Below are positions 48,684 through 59,708 of a DNA stretch of 64,000 nucleotides, piece after piece. The notes beneath the pieces were generated by a model. The model searched no databases. It had not been told where the DNA came from and worked only from the letters and a program-made list of their open reading frames with translations. Origin of the DNA: Rhytidiadelphus loreus (lineage: Eukaryota; Streptophyta; Bryopsida; Hypnales; Hylocomiaceae); NCBI GenBank assembly GCA_947034895.1, contig OX344764.1:64833348-64897347 (forward strand), given 5' to 3'. The stretch's first letter is position 1, and every line of letters begins with the position of its first letter. A program made the translations under genes and the position numbers.

Positions 48684-51600
48684 TTAGTGTACCTCTTCCT
48701 CTGCAATGCGACGCAAATTGTCCACCGCAAATTGCACTTGTTGACGCGGCGCAATGAAGCTCTTCCCGTCATTCTTCTTCGGTTTCCACGAGGCCATAAT
48801 ACTGTCCGTGGATACGTAGTCCGCCTGGCTCGCCCTACGGTCAATCTTCCATCTGAAACTGGACTTCGTGTCCCACCCGCCGTACAACCGCGCGGTGTCC
48901 TTCGAGGTGCCGCACGGGATGTACCATTGCACCAAAACTTCACGGAAGTGGACTCCCGCGGGATCGAATTGAGGATTCTCCACGGCCCTACCAAGCCACA
49001 CCGGATCCTCACAATCCAAGCCCGGCCTCACAAACATGTAGAAGCCTTCGCGCAGATCAGTGGCCACGTTGTACGCTGGCGGGGGCCTCCCCTCCAGAGT
49101 GCCGATGTAAGGGTCTTCCGCCTCGTGCTCCTCCCGCGTCCGGCCGTCTTGCATGAAGTCCGTCGTGAAATCCCCAAGTTGTCGAGTCTGAGGCCAAAAC
49201 CCCTGCTGCAACTCATCAGAGTCGCGAGGGTCTTCTTCCGCTCCGTTACGCAGCGCATTTCTCACGCCGCTCCAATACGCGACCAAATAGGACATGCGCG
49301 CCTTGTACTCCGCCGTCCCGTCTCTGCATACGTCCGTCCAGTGTTGGATGTATCCGTTCAGTCCGCGCACGATCTCGGCTTCGCTGGTCATTTTCTTGAG
49401 AGACACGCGGAGGGGATCGCCTTGCGGAAGCAGAGGCTTGTGCTCAGCATCTTCCTTCCATAACCTCAAGCCCGCTTCCGGCAACCAAGGAATGTCTGTA
49501 CACGCCAGTTTGTATTGCATGATCGGCCAACCGTTGTCGTCTATGAAGAACTTGTATTGCCGGCCGTGTGAGTGGCCCACCAGTTGTTGCTTCTGCATCC
49601 CGATGTAAGGTTTCACGTAAGCCTTGAAATCCGGAACTTCTTCGACCAGGTGGGGAATGAAGGGGCCTTGTTCCATTTCCATGTACGACTGCATCAACAA
49701 CGGTAAAGTGGGATGGTCCTTTTCGCGGAGTTGCATGCTCCAACGCCCGAACGATGCATCCATGTCGTCGTGCGTGTGTCCCACGATCATGAAGGATACG
49801 ATCACCTCTTTCACGATCCGCCTTGCCACCAAGAGCGACCAAAAACAAAAGACGTACCAGTTCTTGTTTTCCCTCCACGAGTTGTCCATTTGAACGTGGA
49901 GCACCGGGGGCAATGGTTGGGCTTCGATGGGTTGTGGAGGAACCTCTCCCAAAGAAGCCATACAAATCTCGCTACCCGACAGCAATGCTCGATACAACTC
50001 TGTGCTACCGCCTCCAGCAAACAAAGATCGAGAAGACTTGATGGGAGGGGCTTCCAAATCTCGCAACAGCTTGGTGATGGATCCCACGGTGAAGTTGCTG
50101 TCGCTCCGAAACACGTCCAAATTGTAATGTGCGTATTTGCCATCCCCGTGCCCGTGTGCAAAGATTCCCGTCACTTTCATGGGCAACTTCATGAGTCCAT
50201 CGAGTGCCTTCGTTTTTCTCGCCAATGCGGGACACGCTGTTTTCGAATGGTCCATCTTGTCGTGCATGATGGATAACAATTGCATGGGTTGCAATTTGGA
50301 CAACCATCTACTCCGGTAGTAGGCATGCCGACAGGCCTCTTGCAGAAACAAGTGCTTCTCGAAACGCTTCTGGATTCGTTCGTAGTCCTCGCACCCAGGT
50401 GCAAAAGAAGCACGTAATTGCTTCAAGGTGTCGCAAATGCTACATCTTGCAAAGGAATCTCCTCTTCCCTTGATGACGTACTCGGAAAAATGTTTTGTCC
50501 GGATCTTACTGAAACAAGATTGCGAAAGGGCGGACAACCCGAGTCCGGAGTTGGCCTGCAAACAGTGCCAAGCACATGGTTGTTGGATGAATGATCACAA
50601 TGGACAAGGACTTTGGATCATTGTCATGAGTAATGCGCAGTGGAGCTAGTGCTTCATTCTCTGAATCTCAAGTGATGTTGTAGGTACGTGGGAAGCTTAC
50701 CTCGTTCACGGTGACCAACAATTGCCCCCATTCGGTTCCGGCGGGGAGCACTTTGACGCCCACTTTCTCGCCTGTGCGCAAGGTGTGAGACAAATGGGGC
50801 ATGTGGTCGGCCCTTGCCTCCAATAATGAGCGCAAAGTCTCGATGGCTTGTACAGTTGCATCCCTAGCCTTCGTATGGTGGTGGTTTCCGTGCGGAGCGC
50901 CTCTGACGCCGACCTTGGCCTTGGCTTTGTACCTCTCGAACGTGCGGCGAGTAATGTTGTGCACAACCCTCCAGGCATGCGGACAAATGTCTATGCCTTC
51001 TACGGTGACCATTTTCCTCCTTCCGCTTCCCCATGCTTCGTGCAGCGCCCTGTGTACGTCCAAATTCCGGGTGCTCCTGATTTGAAATGACTGCATGTGC
51101 ATTTCTGTCCGCAGCGCGCGAATGGTGGAAGGAGAGAATTTGCGAGTGCATTCCTTGTCGCAACAAAGTTGCGCGTAGACCTCGGCGATGGACTCATGTG
51201 ATAGCATCTTGGTCCTTTTGTTCAATGTTGCGGCAGCTCGAGTTCTCCTGTCATAGCGATATTGTCATCCGCCCGTTCTCTTCCGGTTTCCTTGCAGTTC
51301 TTCCTCGATAGCCCGTCGTTTGCGAGCGTGATCATAAACACTGACATACCCGTGTTCACCGTGATAAAAGACGCGTCGCATAGGCCATCGCAAGTACATG
51401 TCGCTGACGCTGTGGTCCCCATTGAGGACCTCGAGCACAACAATGCCGACGTCATCCACGCCCAGCTTGCTGTTACCATCAATGCATGCGTTCGGATTGG
51501 CATTGATGATGATGACTTCCGCGAAATCGGTGCCGTCGGCGTGCCTCGCGAGCAGTGCTTTGCCAGACCATGCGTCCCGACCAATGCCCTCACAATCCGG

Positions 51601-51793
51601 AATGGGAGTGGCGTCCACATCTGCCTGGGCAGGTGCCTCCAAGTCGACGTCTTCCTCTTCACATTCTTGGAACCCCTGCGCATGCCGCGGTCAAGAATCA
51701 ACTCGGGACGCGGAGCAGAATGCCGAGAGGTGACGCAGGGTCGATGAGTAAGTGGGGTACCTCGTCGCCGTCGGATTCGCTACCAGAAGCCAT
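48684..51793 (-). CDS. DUF7869-type transposase-like protein (one in-frame TGA)
   Basis: Three exons in phase 0: 51,793-51,761 (ATG, MASGSESDGDE; donor GAG before GTACCC, tentative), 51,675-50,701 (acceptor ATGCGCAG), and 50,555-48,684 (intron 50,556-50,700, GAG before GTAAGC and TTTGCAG before GCC, strong). In total 959 codons before TAA, with TGA at 51,265-51,267. The second exon contains a C-x-H-type stretch and ICPHAWRVVHNITRRTFERYK, as found N-terminal in these proteins. The last exon has CSIC (about residue 40 of that exon), MHDKMDHSK (about 99-107), MDNSWRENKN (225-234) and VGHTHDDMDASF (260-271). These are the hallmark blocks of the DUF7869 domain, proposed to be an RNase H-like nuclease core. 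Such genes occur as repeats in mosses, lycophytes and streptophyte algae. GC is about 55 percent against roughly 30 around it. Eight palindromes begin 118 bp upstream of the ATG. The TGA suggests a recently dead or mis-modelled copy. Confidence 0.7.
50556..50700 (-). other. Intron of the DUF7869-type gene
   Basis: A 145-bp intron with donor GAG|GTAAGC and acceptor TTTGCAG|GCC. It keeps phase 0 and joins the two conserved parts of the protein, so it is well supported. Confidence 0.75.
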
Positions 51794-51911
51794 ACTGGCC
51801 CCTCGGAAGTTGTTTCCGGAAACGAAGTCTCCCACTCCACGGAGGGCCCCGCACGGGAGCTCCGTAAGTTGTCGCAAGAAGTGGTAAATGCTTCCCCGAC
51901 GAATTCGATCC

Positions 51912-52694
51912 GACCGCGCGGTCTGGAAGACAGGATATGCAAATCATTCAGACATCCCGTGTGCATGCATGACATGATACTCATCCGACGGACTGCAACC
52001 TTTGTCTTCAAAATGTCATTCATAATTGCCAAGTGCTCTCCAGGATCAGACCGCGCGGTCTGTTCGTGAGGAGCCACGGGAAGACCACTAGAGCAGGAGA
52101 TGAACCTACGGCAACCGGTACTAGTCAGAATTCGACGGCCTCGAACTCACTGCCAGCCTCCATACTTGCATAGGACGATATCTTCGGCAGTGAACGTGTC
52201 GTTCGTTTAGACCGCGCGGTCTAATTCAAGAGGTCTGTGGATTCATAGAAATAAGACCATGCATGTTTCGGAATCCGATGAGCGGAACCTCCCGGAGCAG
52301 TAACTTGCTCGGAACATTTTAGACCGCGCGGTCTGAACTGTTGTCCGAACTACTCGGATCCAGTCCTTCCAAGTAGAGGTAACATGGAGCATTTCAGAGC
52401 GCACGGTCTGGAATGAGAATCCAGAATTTCGACAAATGCTGTACGAGCAGGAAACAGTTGTCATTGCTTGGACATAAATGAAAATCCGATGTTGGAACAC
52501 GAGGTGAGGTATCAAACATTTCAGACCGCGCGGTCTGAAATGTGAAATCCGATGGATCTCCAAAATGGACTCTCCGTTGTCGGATCTCTGAATACGGTCG
52601 AAAAACATTTCAGACCGCGCGGTCTGGAATGAGTGGAGGGTGCAGTTTCAAGATATCAAATCCTCCGTCTCAAAATGTTTCAGACCGCGCGGTC
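51912..52694. repeat. Palindrome cluster A (8 copies of GACCGCGCGGTC)
   Basis: Cores at 51,912, 52,049, 52,210, 52,322, 52,397 (degenerate, GAGCGCACGGTC), 52,524, 52,613 and 52,683. Spacing is irregular (70-161 bp). Most are extended by self-complementary flanks; the best, 52,516-52,543, is a perfect 28-bp palindrome. The copy at 52,210 has TTA before and TAA after the core where others have TCA/TGA, a paired change. The sequence between copies is not strictly repeated. Confidence 0.95.
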
Positions 52695-53574
52695 AAAAAC
52701 AAAAAGGCCTCACTCGTAAGGTGACTTCCAACCTCAATGTGTTCACACCGTGCAACGTGAATAAGTCGGTGTACAGACGTACCTAATAAAACAGAGCATC
52801 TAGGTAACTAATGTGCAGTCAGGGAGGTAACACAAATGACGATGAACTGTTGTCCAGAATGCCAACCAATCGAAAGGCAATTCCACAGGGGAAGAGTGGA
52901 TAATATAACAATGACAGCCAAACACAATTGACATTCTAGAAATCCAGAATGGTATTCCTAGTTGCAATGCCGGTATTCCAATGTAATGGCACCGCATTCC
53001 ATTAAAATGGCACTGAATTCGCGAGACAAGAACACTACATTCCGGAAAAATGACAAGCTTGCCGCCATTCTCGCAAAATGGACCCAGTGAGCATAATTGA
53101 ACAACCGATCACAATTCTTGAAATCGGGATACACCCGAAACTGAATGAGGTAAGCCACAAATTAAATGCATGCACGCGGAGAATGACTTACATTTGCAAT
53201 GGACAATATAACATTGAATGGAATGAAATCGAGCATTCATTTGGCAATGACAACAGATCAAACATCCATGAAATTGCAAGTACTTGATTTGAATTCGGAA
53301 AACACCTTCGCATCCATCTCATCCGAAATCAGTAGGATTCGATGAGGCCGAGCCTTCCATTCCGACCACGCAAGTCACACTACGCAAAGGAACGAACCCT
53401 ACATTCTCCGACTAGGAAGCGAAATCAAACACGGAGACGTCTTCGTACCTGAAAGGGAGGCGGTCTGACATGATCTTCCGACTCAAGGCGCCGACGAGCG
53501 GCAACCCAGCGACTCACGAGCGGCAGCGCAGCGATCCAAAATTCGCCCCAAACGTGTGTCTACGGAGCTCACGC

Positions 53575-53648
53575 GAGAACGACGACGAGAGGAAGACATG
53601 CAGCGACGGAGCCCGCGGGAGAACGGCGACGGGAGGGAGACATGCAGC
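53575..53648 (+). repeat. Two copies of a 30-bp GC-rich repeat
   Basis: GAGAACGACGACGAGAGG... (53,575-53,604) and GAGAACGGCGACGGGAGG... (53,619-53,648) differ at four or so positions and both end GACATGCAGC. They lie in a purine-rich, GC-rich patch of the divergent spacer. Confidence 0.8.
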
Positions 53649-54275
53649 AGACAAAGCCGGCGACCTAGAGTGCTAGACTTCCTTCATTTAATGCGCTCGG
53701 CGGCCAACACATAAAAGCCCGTGGGGCCCACTTGGAAGCCCGTTCGTTGTGTATCTTTTTGCACCTAAGTATGCTGCAGGTAGGTGATGACGTAGAATTC
53801 GGAATTTCCGAATGATAAGAAAAGATGTCACTTGGTGATAAGCAAATCAAATAACACAAGAAGAACAAAGGTCACATTATGAAAAAATAAACATGTGCGC
53901 AAACATTGACATATACATCATATATATTGTGACCACACTTTATACTCTAATTTCAATTTCAGTTTGGGAGTATTAGTTCTGAATTGTCGAATGGAGGGAA
54001 GAGGGGGATAAAATAGGAGAATCCTATTCCGATTTGTTTCATTTCCGAGGCATTCAGAACTGGATCGGGCACGAAAAATTAAAGAAGGATCACAATTAAA
54101 GGGAGAATTGAACCCGACTATGCATAGACTTGTTCTAAATTGGATTTGAACTATGTGAACCCCAACGGGGACGTGGTTCGAACAATGTCCACTGGGATAT
54201 TGGAACAACTGCATTCAGAACTCAGTCACGAAAGTCATTTCCCAAAAACATGCTCACAAAACCAGAAAGTGAACA

Positions 54276-54462
54276 TTCACAGTTCAGACCGCGCGGTCTG
54301 AATTGTGAAAACGGCAGAACTTGAAAAATTCCTGCACGACAGGGACTGGACGTCTTCACAGGAATCCAGTCATAGAAATTTGTCATCCTCCAAACGAGGC
54401 CTTCTGCCTGACCTCGGAGTGTCCTTTCATATCGACAGGTTTGCATTTCAGACCCCGCGGTC
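54276..54462. repeat. Palindrome cluster B (2 copies)
   Basis: The core at 54,287 lies in a 34-bp palindrome (54,276-54,309) with one G-T mispair, the longest in the window. The second core at 54,451 (GACCCCGCGGTC) is degenerate but keeps self-complementary flanks (ATTT.../...AAAT). Confidence 0.95.
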
Positions 54463-54940
54463 TCAAATGTGAAAGTCACGGACCTCGCGGAAATCAAACA
54501 AGCTGAAGGTGTACTGAAATTCAATCTAATAGGCACTCTACATGTCATTGAATAATCACGAATCAGAATTACGAACTCAAATAGAAAGGGAATGATACCT
54601 TTGGAAGCTCCAAGGGGAACAATAATTTGATTTCATGTAAATTATTGAAAAAACACGAAACCAAAGGCAATGCAATGCATTCAATTTCATTTCAAAGAAA
54701 AGGTCGTTGAAAGTCAGGAATTAGTCAAAGTGGGATGGAACAAGAATTACTAATAGTACAACACATTCATTTGTCCATCAAGCTCTGTCAATGGCTCGGG
54801 CTTCAAAATACGAGGGAAGCGACAAATACAAGAGAATCATGGGACGTACAGTAGGGTCATCTACAGAAAACTCGTGTGATACTCTCCCATTTAATATAGT
54901 TTAAGGGAAACTCGTGTAAGTGGCGGCGCATTGCAAACGG

Positions 54941-57576
54941 ATGCAAGCCTTGTACCTTCGACGATACTTCACCTGGGATTCTCAGGCGAACTTCAAGGCG
55001 GCGTCCAAAGGAGTTGGGCGCAACAAGGTAGCGGCGTTCATTTCAACTTACGCTGCATTTCGCAACATCGACACAAGGGAGGTGGACGGCCGGGTGGGAA
55101 GAAGGCGGCACAAACTCAAGCACGGGGGACGATGGAAAGAAGGCAAACATCCAAACGCGGAAGAGGAGGGCAGTTTCGCGACACTCTTCACAAGGTAAAA
55201 CATATTTCAATTGTTTCCATTCTTGCTTTCTTGGGATTACGCCAGTCAAAACCGATCAACTCAAGAAATGGACATTGTCAATGGATTGATTTCAGTCAAG
55301 ATGACACGCAAATGCATGCAAGTCTCAAGAGTTCTATTTCCATCCACTGCACGATGTCATAGAGAACATGTTTTCGGTTTAGGAATTATAGGAGTCACAG
55401 ACTGCGCAAAGAGAGAATGCTTTCTCCTAGTACGCGCTTTCATGGAGCCTATTGTAGGAAATAAATAATACACTTCATGTTTCACTCACCGCTTAGTAAC
55501 TACGTGACTGTATGGTCAATTTCGTTAAACTTTGAACTTTGAACTTTGTAGATGTCAATGGATCACGGCTCCGCTCCCTACTGACTTGCAATGCTTGTCA
55601 TTTCCGAAGTGGGATTCAAAAGGTACCTCCCTTGGCTCCAAATTGCACAACTAAAGCATACAAGTTTCTTGGATTTGGGGGTAGGTGCACATTCGACGAG
55701 GCTTAATGGCAGACTCACGTTTCAGCAAGTGCTCCCACAACCTCAAAACTATACTTGACCATCAAAACTTCGGGTACGTTGAACTGACTTCAAGTTGTTG
55801 CTTTCCGAGCATTGTGTTCATTGAAAGCCATCACGGCCATTATGATAATCCCATTCGACTGGCGAGGTTTAGCAACCAGGTTTCGCAACCAGGTTTCGCA
55901 AATCTACAAGTTTCTGCAGATCAGACCGCGCGGTCCGAAATCCACAACTGTCCTAGATTTCGGAAAATTGGATCACAAGTGGATGGAAGAAAGTTACAAT
56001 TCACACGGACGGGACTGTCACACTTCAGACCGCGCGGTCTGAAGTTAGTCGAAGTCCACGACTTAGGAAATCCAAGACGCTGTAGGGCCTGTCAGTCACT
56101 TTTACGATTCTCCCATAGTCCTAGATTTCGGAAAACGAGATGACATGCTTCCTAGAAGTCCGAAAACTAAAATTGACACGAATGGGACTCACGGACTTCA
56201 GACCGCGCGGTCTGGAGTCCGAGACTGCGGGATTCCATGACGATAGTGACCTTCCCTTCGTCGCTTCACGCCAACTGTCGAAGATTTGAGAAAACTGTCC
56301 AACATCAGAAAATTTCAATGACGCAACCTCCACAGTTCAGACCGCGCGGTCTGAACTCGGTACAACTCACTCAGGAAGCCGGACACTTCGAAATGCGGTC
56401 TTCGGAAATGGTCCACAAAAACCCGCCATTTTCACGAAATTAAAGTAGAATCTGATGCTCGTGTGCTTGCCCATGTATTCTGGAAATGACCATTACTGCT
56501 GACATCAATCTTTGCGAATTCCAATTGGAATGATTTCCCAAACAGAGCTCAAGATTTTTGGCAAGGATACAAACTATACTGCTTTGCCCATTATTCTCAC
56601 TGTGATACATCCAAGGGGCTGTTCCAAGACAGCAAGATGGGTGAGTGCTATATGGACCATGTTGGGCTTCGTGCATTTGTATGCTGCATTCAATTCAAAT
56701 CATTTATTTTTTAAATGGCGCGCTCGTGAATACCACTTCGGACAACATTGATGGCTTCCTTTCTGTAGGTCAAGTGATGTGTGCGTTGCAAAACACAATG
56801 GAAGTGGCATGGGGTGCACTATTTGATGCAGCGATTCGGGATGTGTGGGTCATGATGGAGGAGTATGTCCACATCCGCCATGGCAAGGACTGCAAGAACC
56901 TCAGGTGACCACTTCATGTCAATCATGTCAGACCCCATTTGGAGCAACAAGTAGTACAGTGGGTTTGTACCATGCAATCATGTTCTTCACTCCAGAATTT
57001 CTTTCGTCCTAATCATGCTCAACTGGGGGCTGCGGCGTGACATACAGAGCTCTCATGGAAGAATTCGACGATGCCAACAAGCTATCAACCTCCGAGAATG
57101 GTTCCTTATTACTACAACTCATTCAGGTTAGTAGTAAACGCTCGTCCCTACCTACGAATAGCATCTACTAGGAGATAGACAAAGATTAATATGTCCAATG
57201 CTACCTTGTCATCGAAGGGACTCCACTCTCAAATCCATGTCAAACTTTGGAAGGGACACAACAATCTTCACCCACTTGGGAAGAAGTCATCCATGATATG
57301 CAATGATGTCGGTTAAGTTGGTAAACGAATGTTCTAAATTCATCGAGGTTCAATTGCCAAGTACCTGATACCAATATTGACTCATTGGAATACGTGTTTC
57401 CACCACTACTCTCTCAGGATGATGAGCACGGAACCGAACATCTCCACAGAGAGTCGCAAGTCGTTCATGTCGACCTAGATATTTTTGAGCAAGTGCGGGC
57501 TCGGCTGAATCAAGCACAAGTGAATCTGGCAAACCTCTCGCCTCAACCTCGCGGGGCTCGACGTCGCAACCGCTGA
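54941..57576 (+). CDS. Seven-exon gene, 315-residue protein of unknown family
   Basis: Exons 54,941-55,194; 55,552-55,622; 55,713-55,866; 56,546-56,640; 56,769-56,904; 57,048-57,126; 57,418-57,576. All introns are GT-AG (90-679 bp), phases run 2,1,2,1,2,0 and the sum is 948 nt, exactly 316 codons ending in TGA. The ATG is the first after an in-frame TAA. Features: a basic stretch GRRRHKLKHGGRW in exon 1; CQWITAPLPTDLQCLSFPKW in exon 2; cysteine/histidine-rich sequence in exons 3-4 (ELTSSCC..., YCFAHYSHCD); an aromatic-rich AQDFWQGYKL; a helical acidic part (ALMEEFDDANKLS); and a basic C-terminus GARRRNR. No known domain is recognised. It is divergent from the DUF7869-type gene, with palindromes in its upstream region and in intron 3. 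It could be an accessory transposon protein or a host gene; function unknown. Consistent phases make chance unlikely. Confidence 0.6.
55924..56351. repeat. Palindrome cluster C (4 copies of GACCGCGCGGTC)
   Basis: Cores at 55,924, 56,028, 56,201 and 56,340. Extended palindromes: 24 bp at 56,022-56,045, 30 bp with one G-T mispair at 56,192-56,221, and 24 bp at 56,334-56,357. Their outer arms differ (ACTTCA/TGAAGT, GGACTTCA/TGGAGTCC, AGTTCA/TGAACT), yet each pairs with itself. Confidence 0.95.
55951..56440 (+). repeat. Diverged direct repeat of about 165 bp, three units
   Basis: Units begin TCCTAGATTTCGGAAAA at 55,951 and 56,119, and a weaker GAAGATTTGAGAAAACTG at about 56,279. The first two continue through AATT(C/G)ACACG(G/A)A(C/T)GGGACT to the palindrome and then ...GAC(T/G)...GATTCC/AAATCC. 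The palindrome is the best-conserved part of each unit. Confidence 0.65.
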
Positions 57577-59708
57577 TCGCACTTTTTTGCGGGCTCACTG
57601 TATCTATGAGGAATCAGCTCTTGCTGAGTAGCATTGCATGGGGAACAGGTTTTATAGAAAAAAGACATTGCCCTTGTTATATTGCTTCATATTCCGTTCG
57701 TAGTCTCTTGTTTTCCTAGAACGAAAGATGTATGCTGTGAATTCCTACTCATGGCAATCATCTATACTGCTTGGTTTTTCACTTCTGGCTTCCAATCCAG
57801 ATCCTTCCAATGTCAGTTATTTTGGGACTTTATGAATATAAGATTTGTTATGGTGGTCTATATTTGCATCCGGGGTTTCAACTACCTAGGGGGGGTGGCT
57901 CTCATATTTCAATACTTAGAATGGGTTGCCTCCGAATGATCCAAAAAAACAAGCCTCTAACTACACACAGTCATTCATTCAGCAACGTTGAATCCTGAGT
58001 TTCTTTAAGCTTTAGAATTTTCAAATAATTCTACCTTTTCTTCAGCAATAGTATTGGACTTACAGATGGTGTGTTTCAACAAGCCTCTCAATGAATTGGT
58101 CTAATTATATACGAATACAAAGAAATGGCAACTTCAACAAATGTGAGCATATTAGCACCGATCTTCTCAAGCCATAGTTGGGCGGGCCGCAAATGCTCTA
58201 CATCTATATTTTCCACTTACTAGGATATCTCATAGAATAAATGTCTACTTTTTCATTGGAAATTCAACACATTTTATGTTGTATATTTCATATAATTATG
58301 CTTCTTTGTTATATCTCGTTTCCATGGAACTCATCATAGAGTGAAACTCTCAATCATTTTGTAGTATTGGAACAGTCATGTTACATCGAATTTGTAAATA
58401 ATCCAAGTTAGATAATGCTGGAGTTCACTTGCAACTCCGGGAAAACTTCAACTTCATAAGTCTGAAATATAACACTCAGTTTCTCAAGTTGTGAGTGAGC
58501 TTTAGAGAAGGTACAGTAAGCTCTGAACTTCACGCACAAAGGTGAGCAAGAAACTTGCATTTAAAAAGCATCGGATGAGACATCTTGCTATGAGATACAT
58601 GATCAAGTTCATATGTGTGAGAATCATTTAAAAAGCCATGATTTTTTAAATGACAATTGAGTTTGATCATTGAGTGATTGACCTTAGGTGTACCTATTTT
58701 TTTTTTTTTTTGGGTAGTATATATGCTATTCGAAATGTCATGGTTATGAATCAATTGTTTCATTTTCACATAATTAGAAGCAAAATGAACAAGATTTTTG
58801 ATATAGGGTGATTGCAAGAAACACTTCACGTTTTTTTGGTCCCCTGAACCTTAGATAGCTGGTTTTTTGCTCATAACTTTTGCATCGTGTGTCCATCTTC
58901 TATGAAACTTGAAATGAAGGTACATGTGGTAGTTTCAGATGTTGAGTACTTTTTAAGGCTTTTTTTTATAGTTATTCTACTATTTTTAAATTGCCCCCGA
59001 TTGGATGTCTACCGTGGCCATTTTGAAGGGTTTTAGCACTATTTTCCACCCAAAAATACGAATTTGAAGCTCAAAATTGGTATACTAGAACTTCTACTAG
59101 AGTTACACAACCTTACCAAAGATTTTCTAAAAATAGATAATTTTCCATCTGCCACATGTGCTCAAAGTGCACTACCTTTGCGCAAGTGTAGAGAACACAA
59201 TTTTATTTTTCCAATAGTAAAAATTGGTGAAAAGGAGTATCTATAAGTTAGAAAAAATAGATTTTTTTTTGAATTTTTTGAATTTTTTTACTGTTTCTTA
59301 AGAATTAAATTTCAAACTATCTATTTTCTTGCATTTTTCAACCCTCTTTGACCATGCATAACTCTTAGAGAATAAAAAATTTAGGTTTGAATTTTTGCAC
59401 ATACCATTTTTTTAATGCTGTACACATTATCCATATTTTGTGTACCATTTTCAAAGTACCTAGTTCGAACCACAAAAGTGACATCTAGGACAGGTATAGA
59501 TTTCAACAATCTTGAATTTATATAGATTTCAGAAATCTAGGATCTCTATAGATTTCAAGCGGTGTATTTTGAACTACAGAAGTGCCATCTATGACTCATG
59601 TAGATTTCAGACATTTAAAAATGATGAAGTTCTAAGAAATCTAGGTGCGAATCTAGGACATTTGAACATTTTAGACTACCCGGTCAAAATTGAAAAAATT
59701 GCCAAAGT
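57577..59708. other. No gene seen
   Basis: Composition falls back to AT-rich after about 57.6 kb. A segment at about 58,716-58,790 (ATGTCATGGTTATGAATCAA) resembles 60,535-60,600. At 59,500-59,620 the phrase TATAGATTTCA is repeated irregularly. No supported coding region. Confidence 0.4.

Larger units (their letters stand above)
51794..54940. promoter_or_regulatory. Divergent intergenic region with palindromes
   Basis: A 3.1-kb spacer separates the minus-strand DUF7869-type gene and the plus-strand seven-exon gene. It contains ten of the fourteen palindrome copies, a GC-rich patch with a 30-bp direct repeat (53,575-53,648) and little else. No clear TATA box is seen for the minus gene. For the plus gene a TTTAATATAG lies about 50 bp before the ATG, flanked by two AAACTCGTGT repeats (about 54,868 and 54,909). 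The regulatory role is inferred from position. Confidence 0.4.
55867..56545 (+). other. Intron 3 of the seven-exon gene, holding palindromes
   Basis: A 679-bp intron (donor CGAG|GTTTAG, acceptor CAAACAG|AGC), much longer than its neighbours, filled by palindrome cluster C and its repeat units. Just after the donor, CAACCAGGTTTCG occurs twice in tandem and offers alternative donors. Confidence 0.5.

Noticed and set aside
48687..49463. 258-residue open frame on the plus strand
   Set aside because: It lies antisense to the conserved DUF7869 exon, where high GC suppresses stops on the other strand; its composition (R, P, H, L rich) is typical of such shadows.
49444..50276. Several overlapping frames of 100-190 residues on both strands
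   Set aside because: All overlap the conserved DUF7869-type exon in other frames and show no motifs of their own.
51912..56351. CRISPR array
   Set aside because: The repeats are palindromes with irregular spacers of 58-1,600 bp and diverged flanks, in an intron-containing eukaryotic context without cas genes.
55685..56506. Peptides containing FRPRGL(K/N) on both strands
   Set aside because: These arise because the palindrome TTCAGACCGCGCGGTCTGAA translates as FRPRGL in either direction; they are not a repeated protein motif.
48265..57892. C/G runs at 48.27, 48.39 and 57.89 kb as terminal inverted repeats of the two-gene module
   Set aside because: Beyond the homopolymer the sequences do not pair and no target duplication flanks them.
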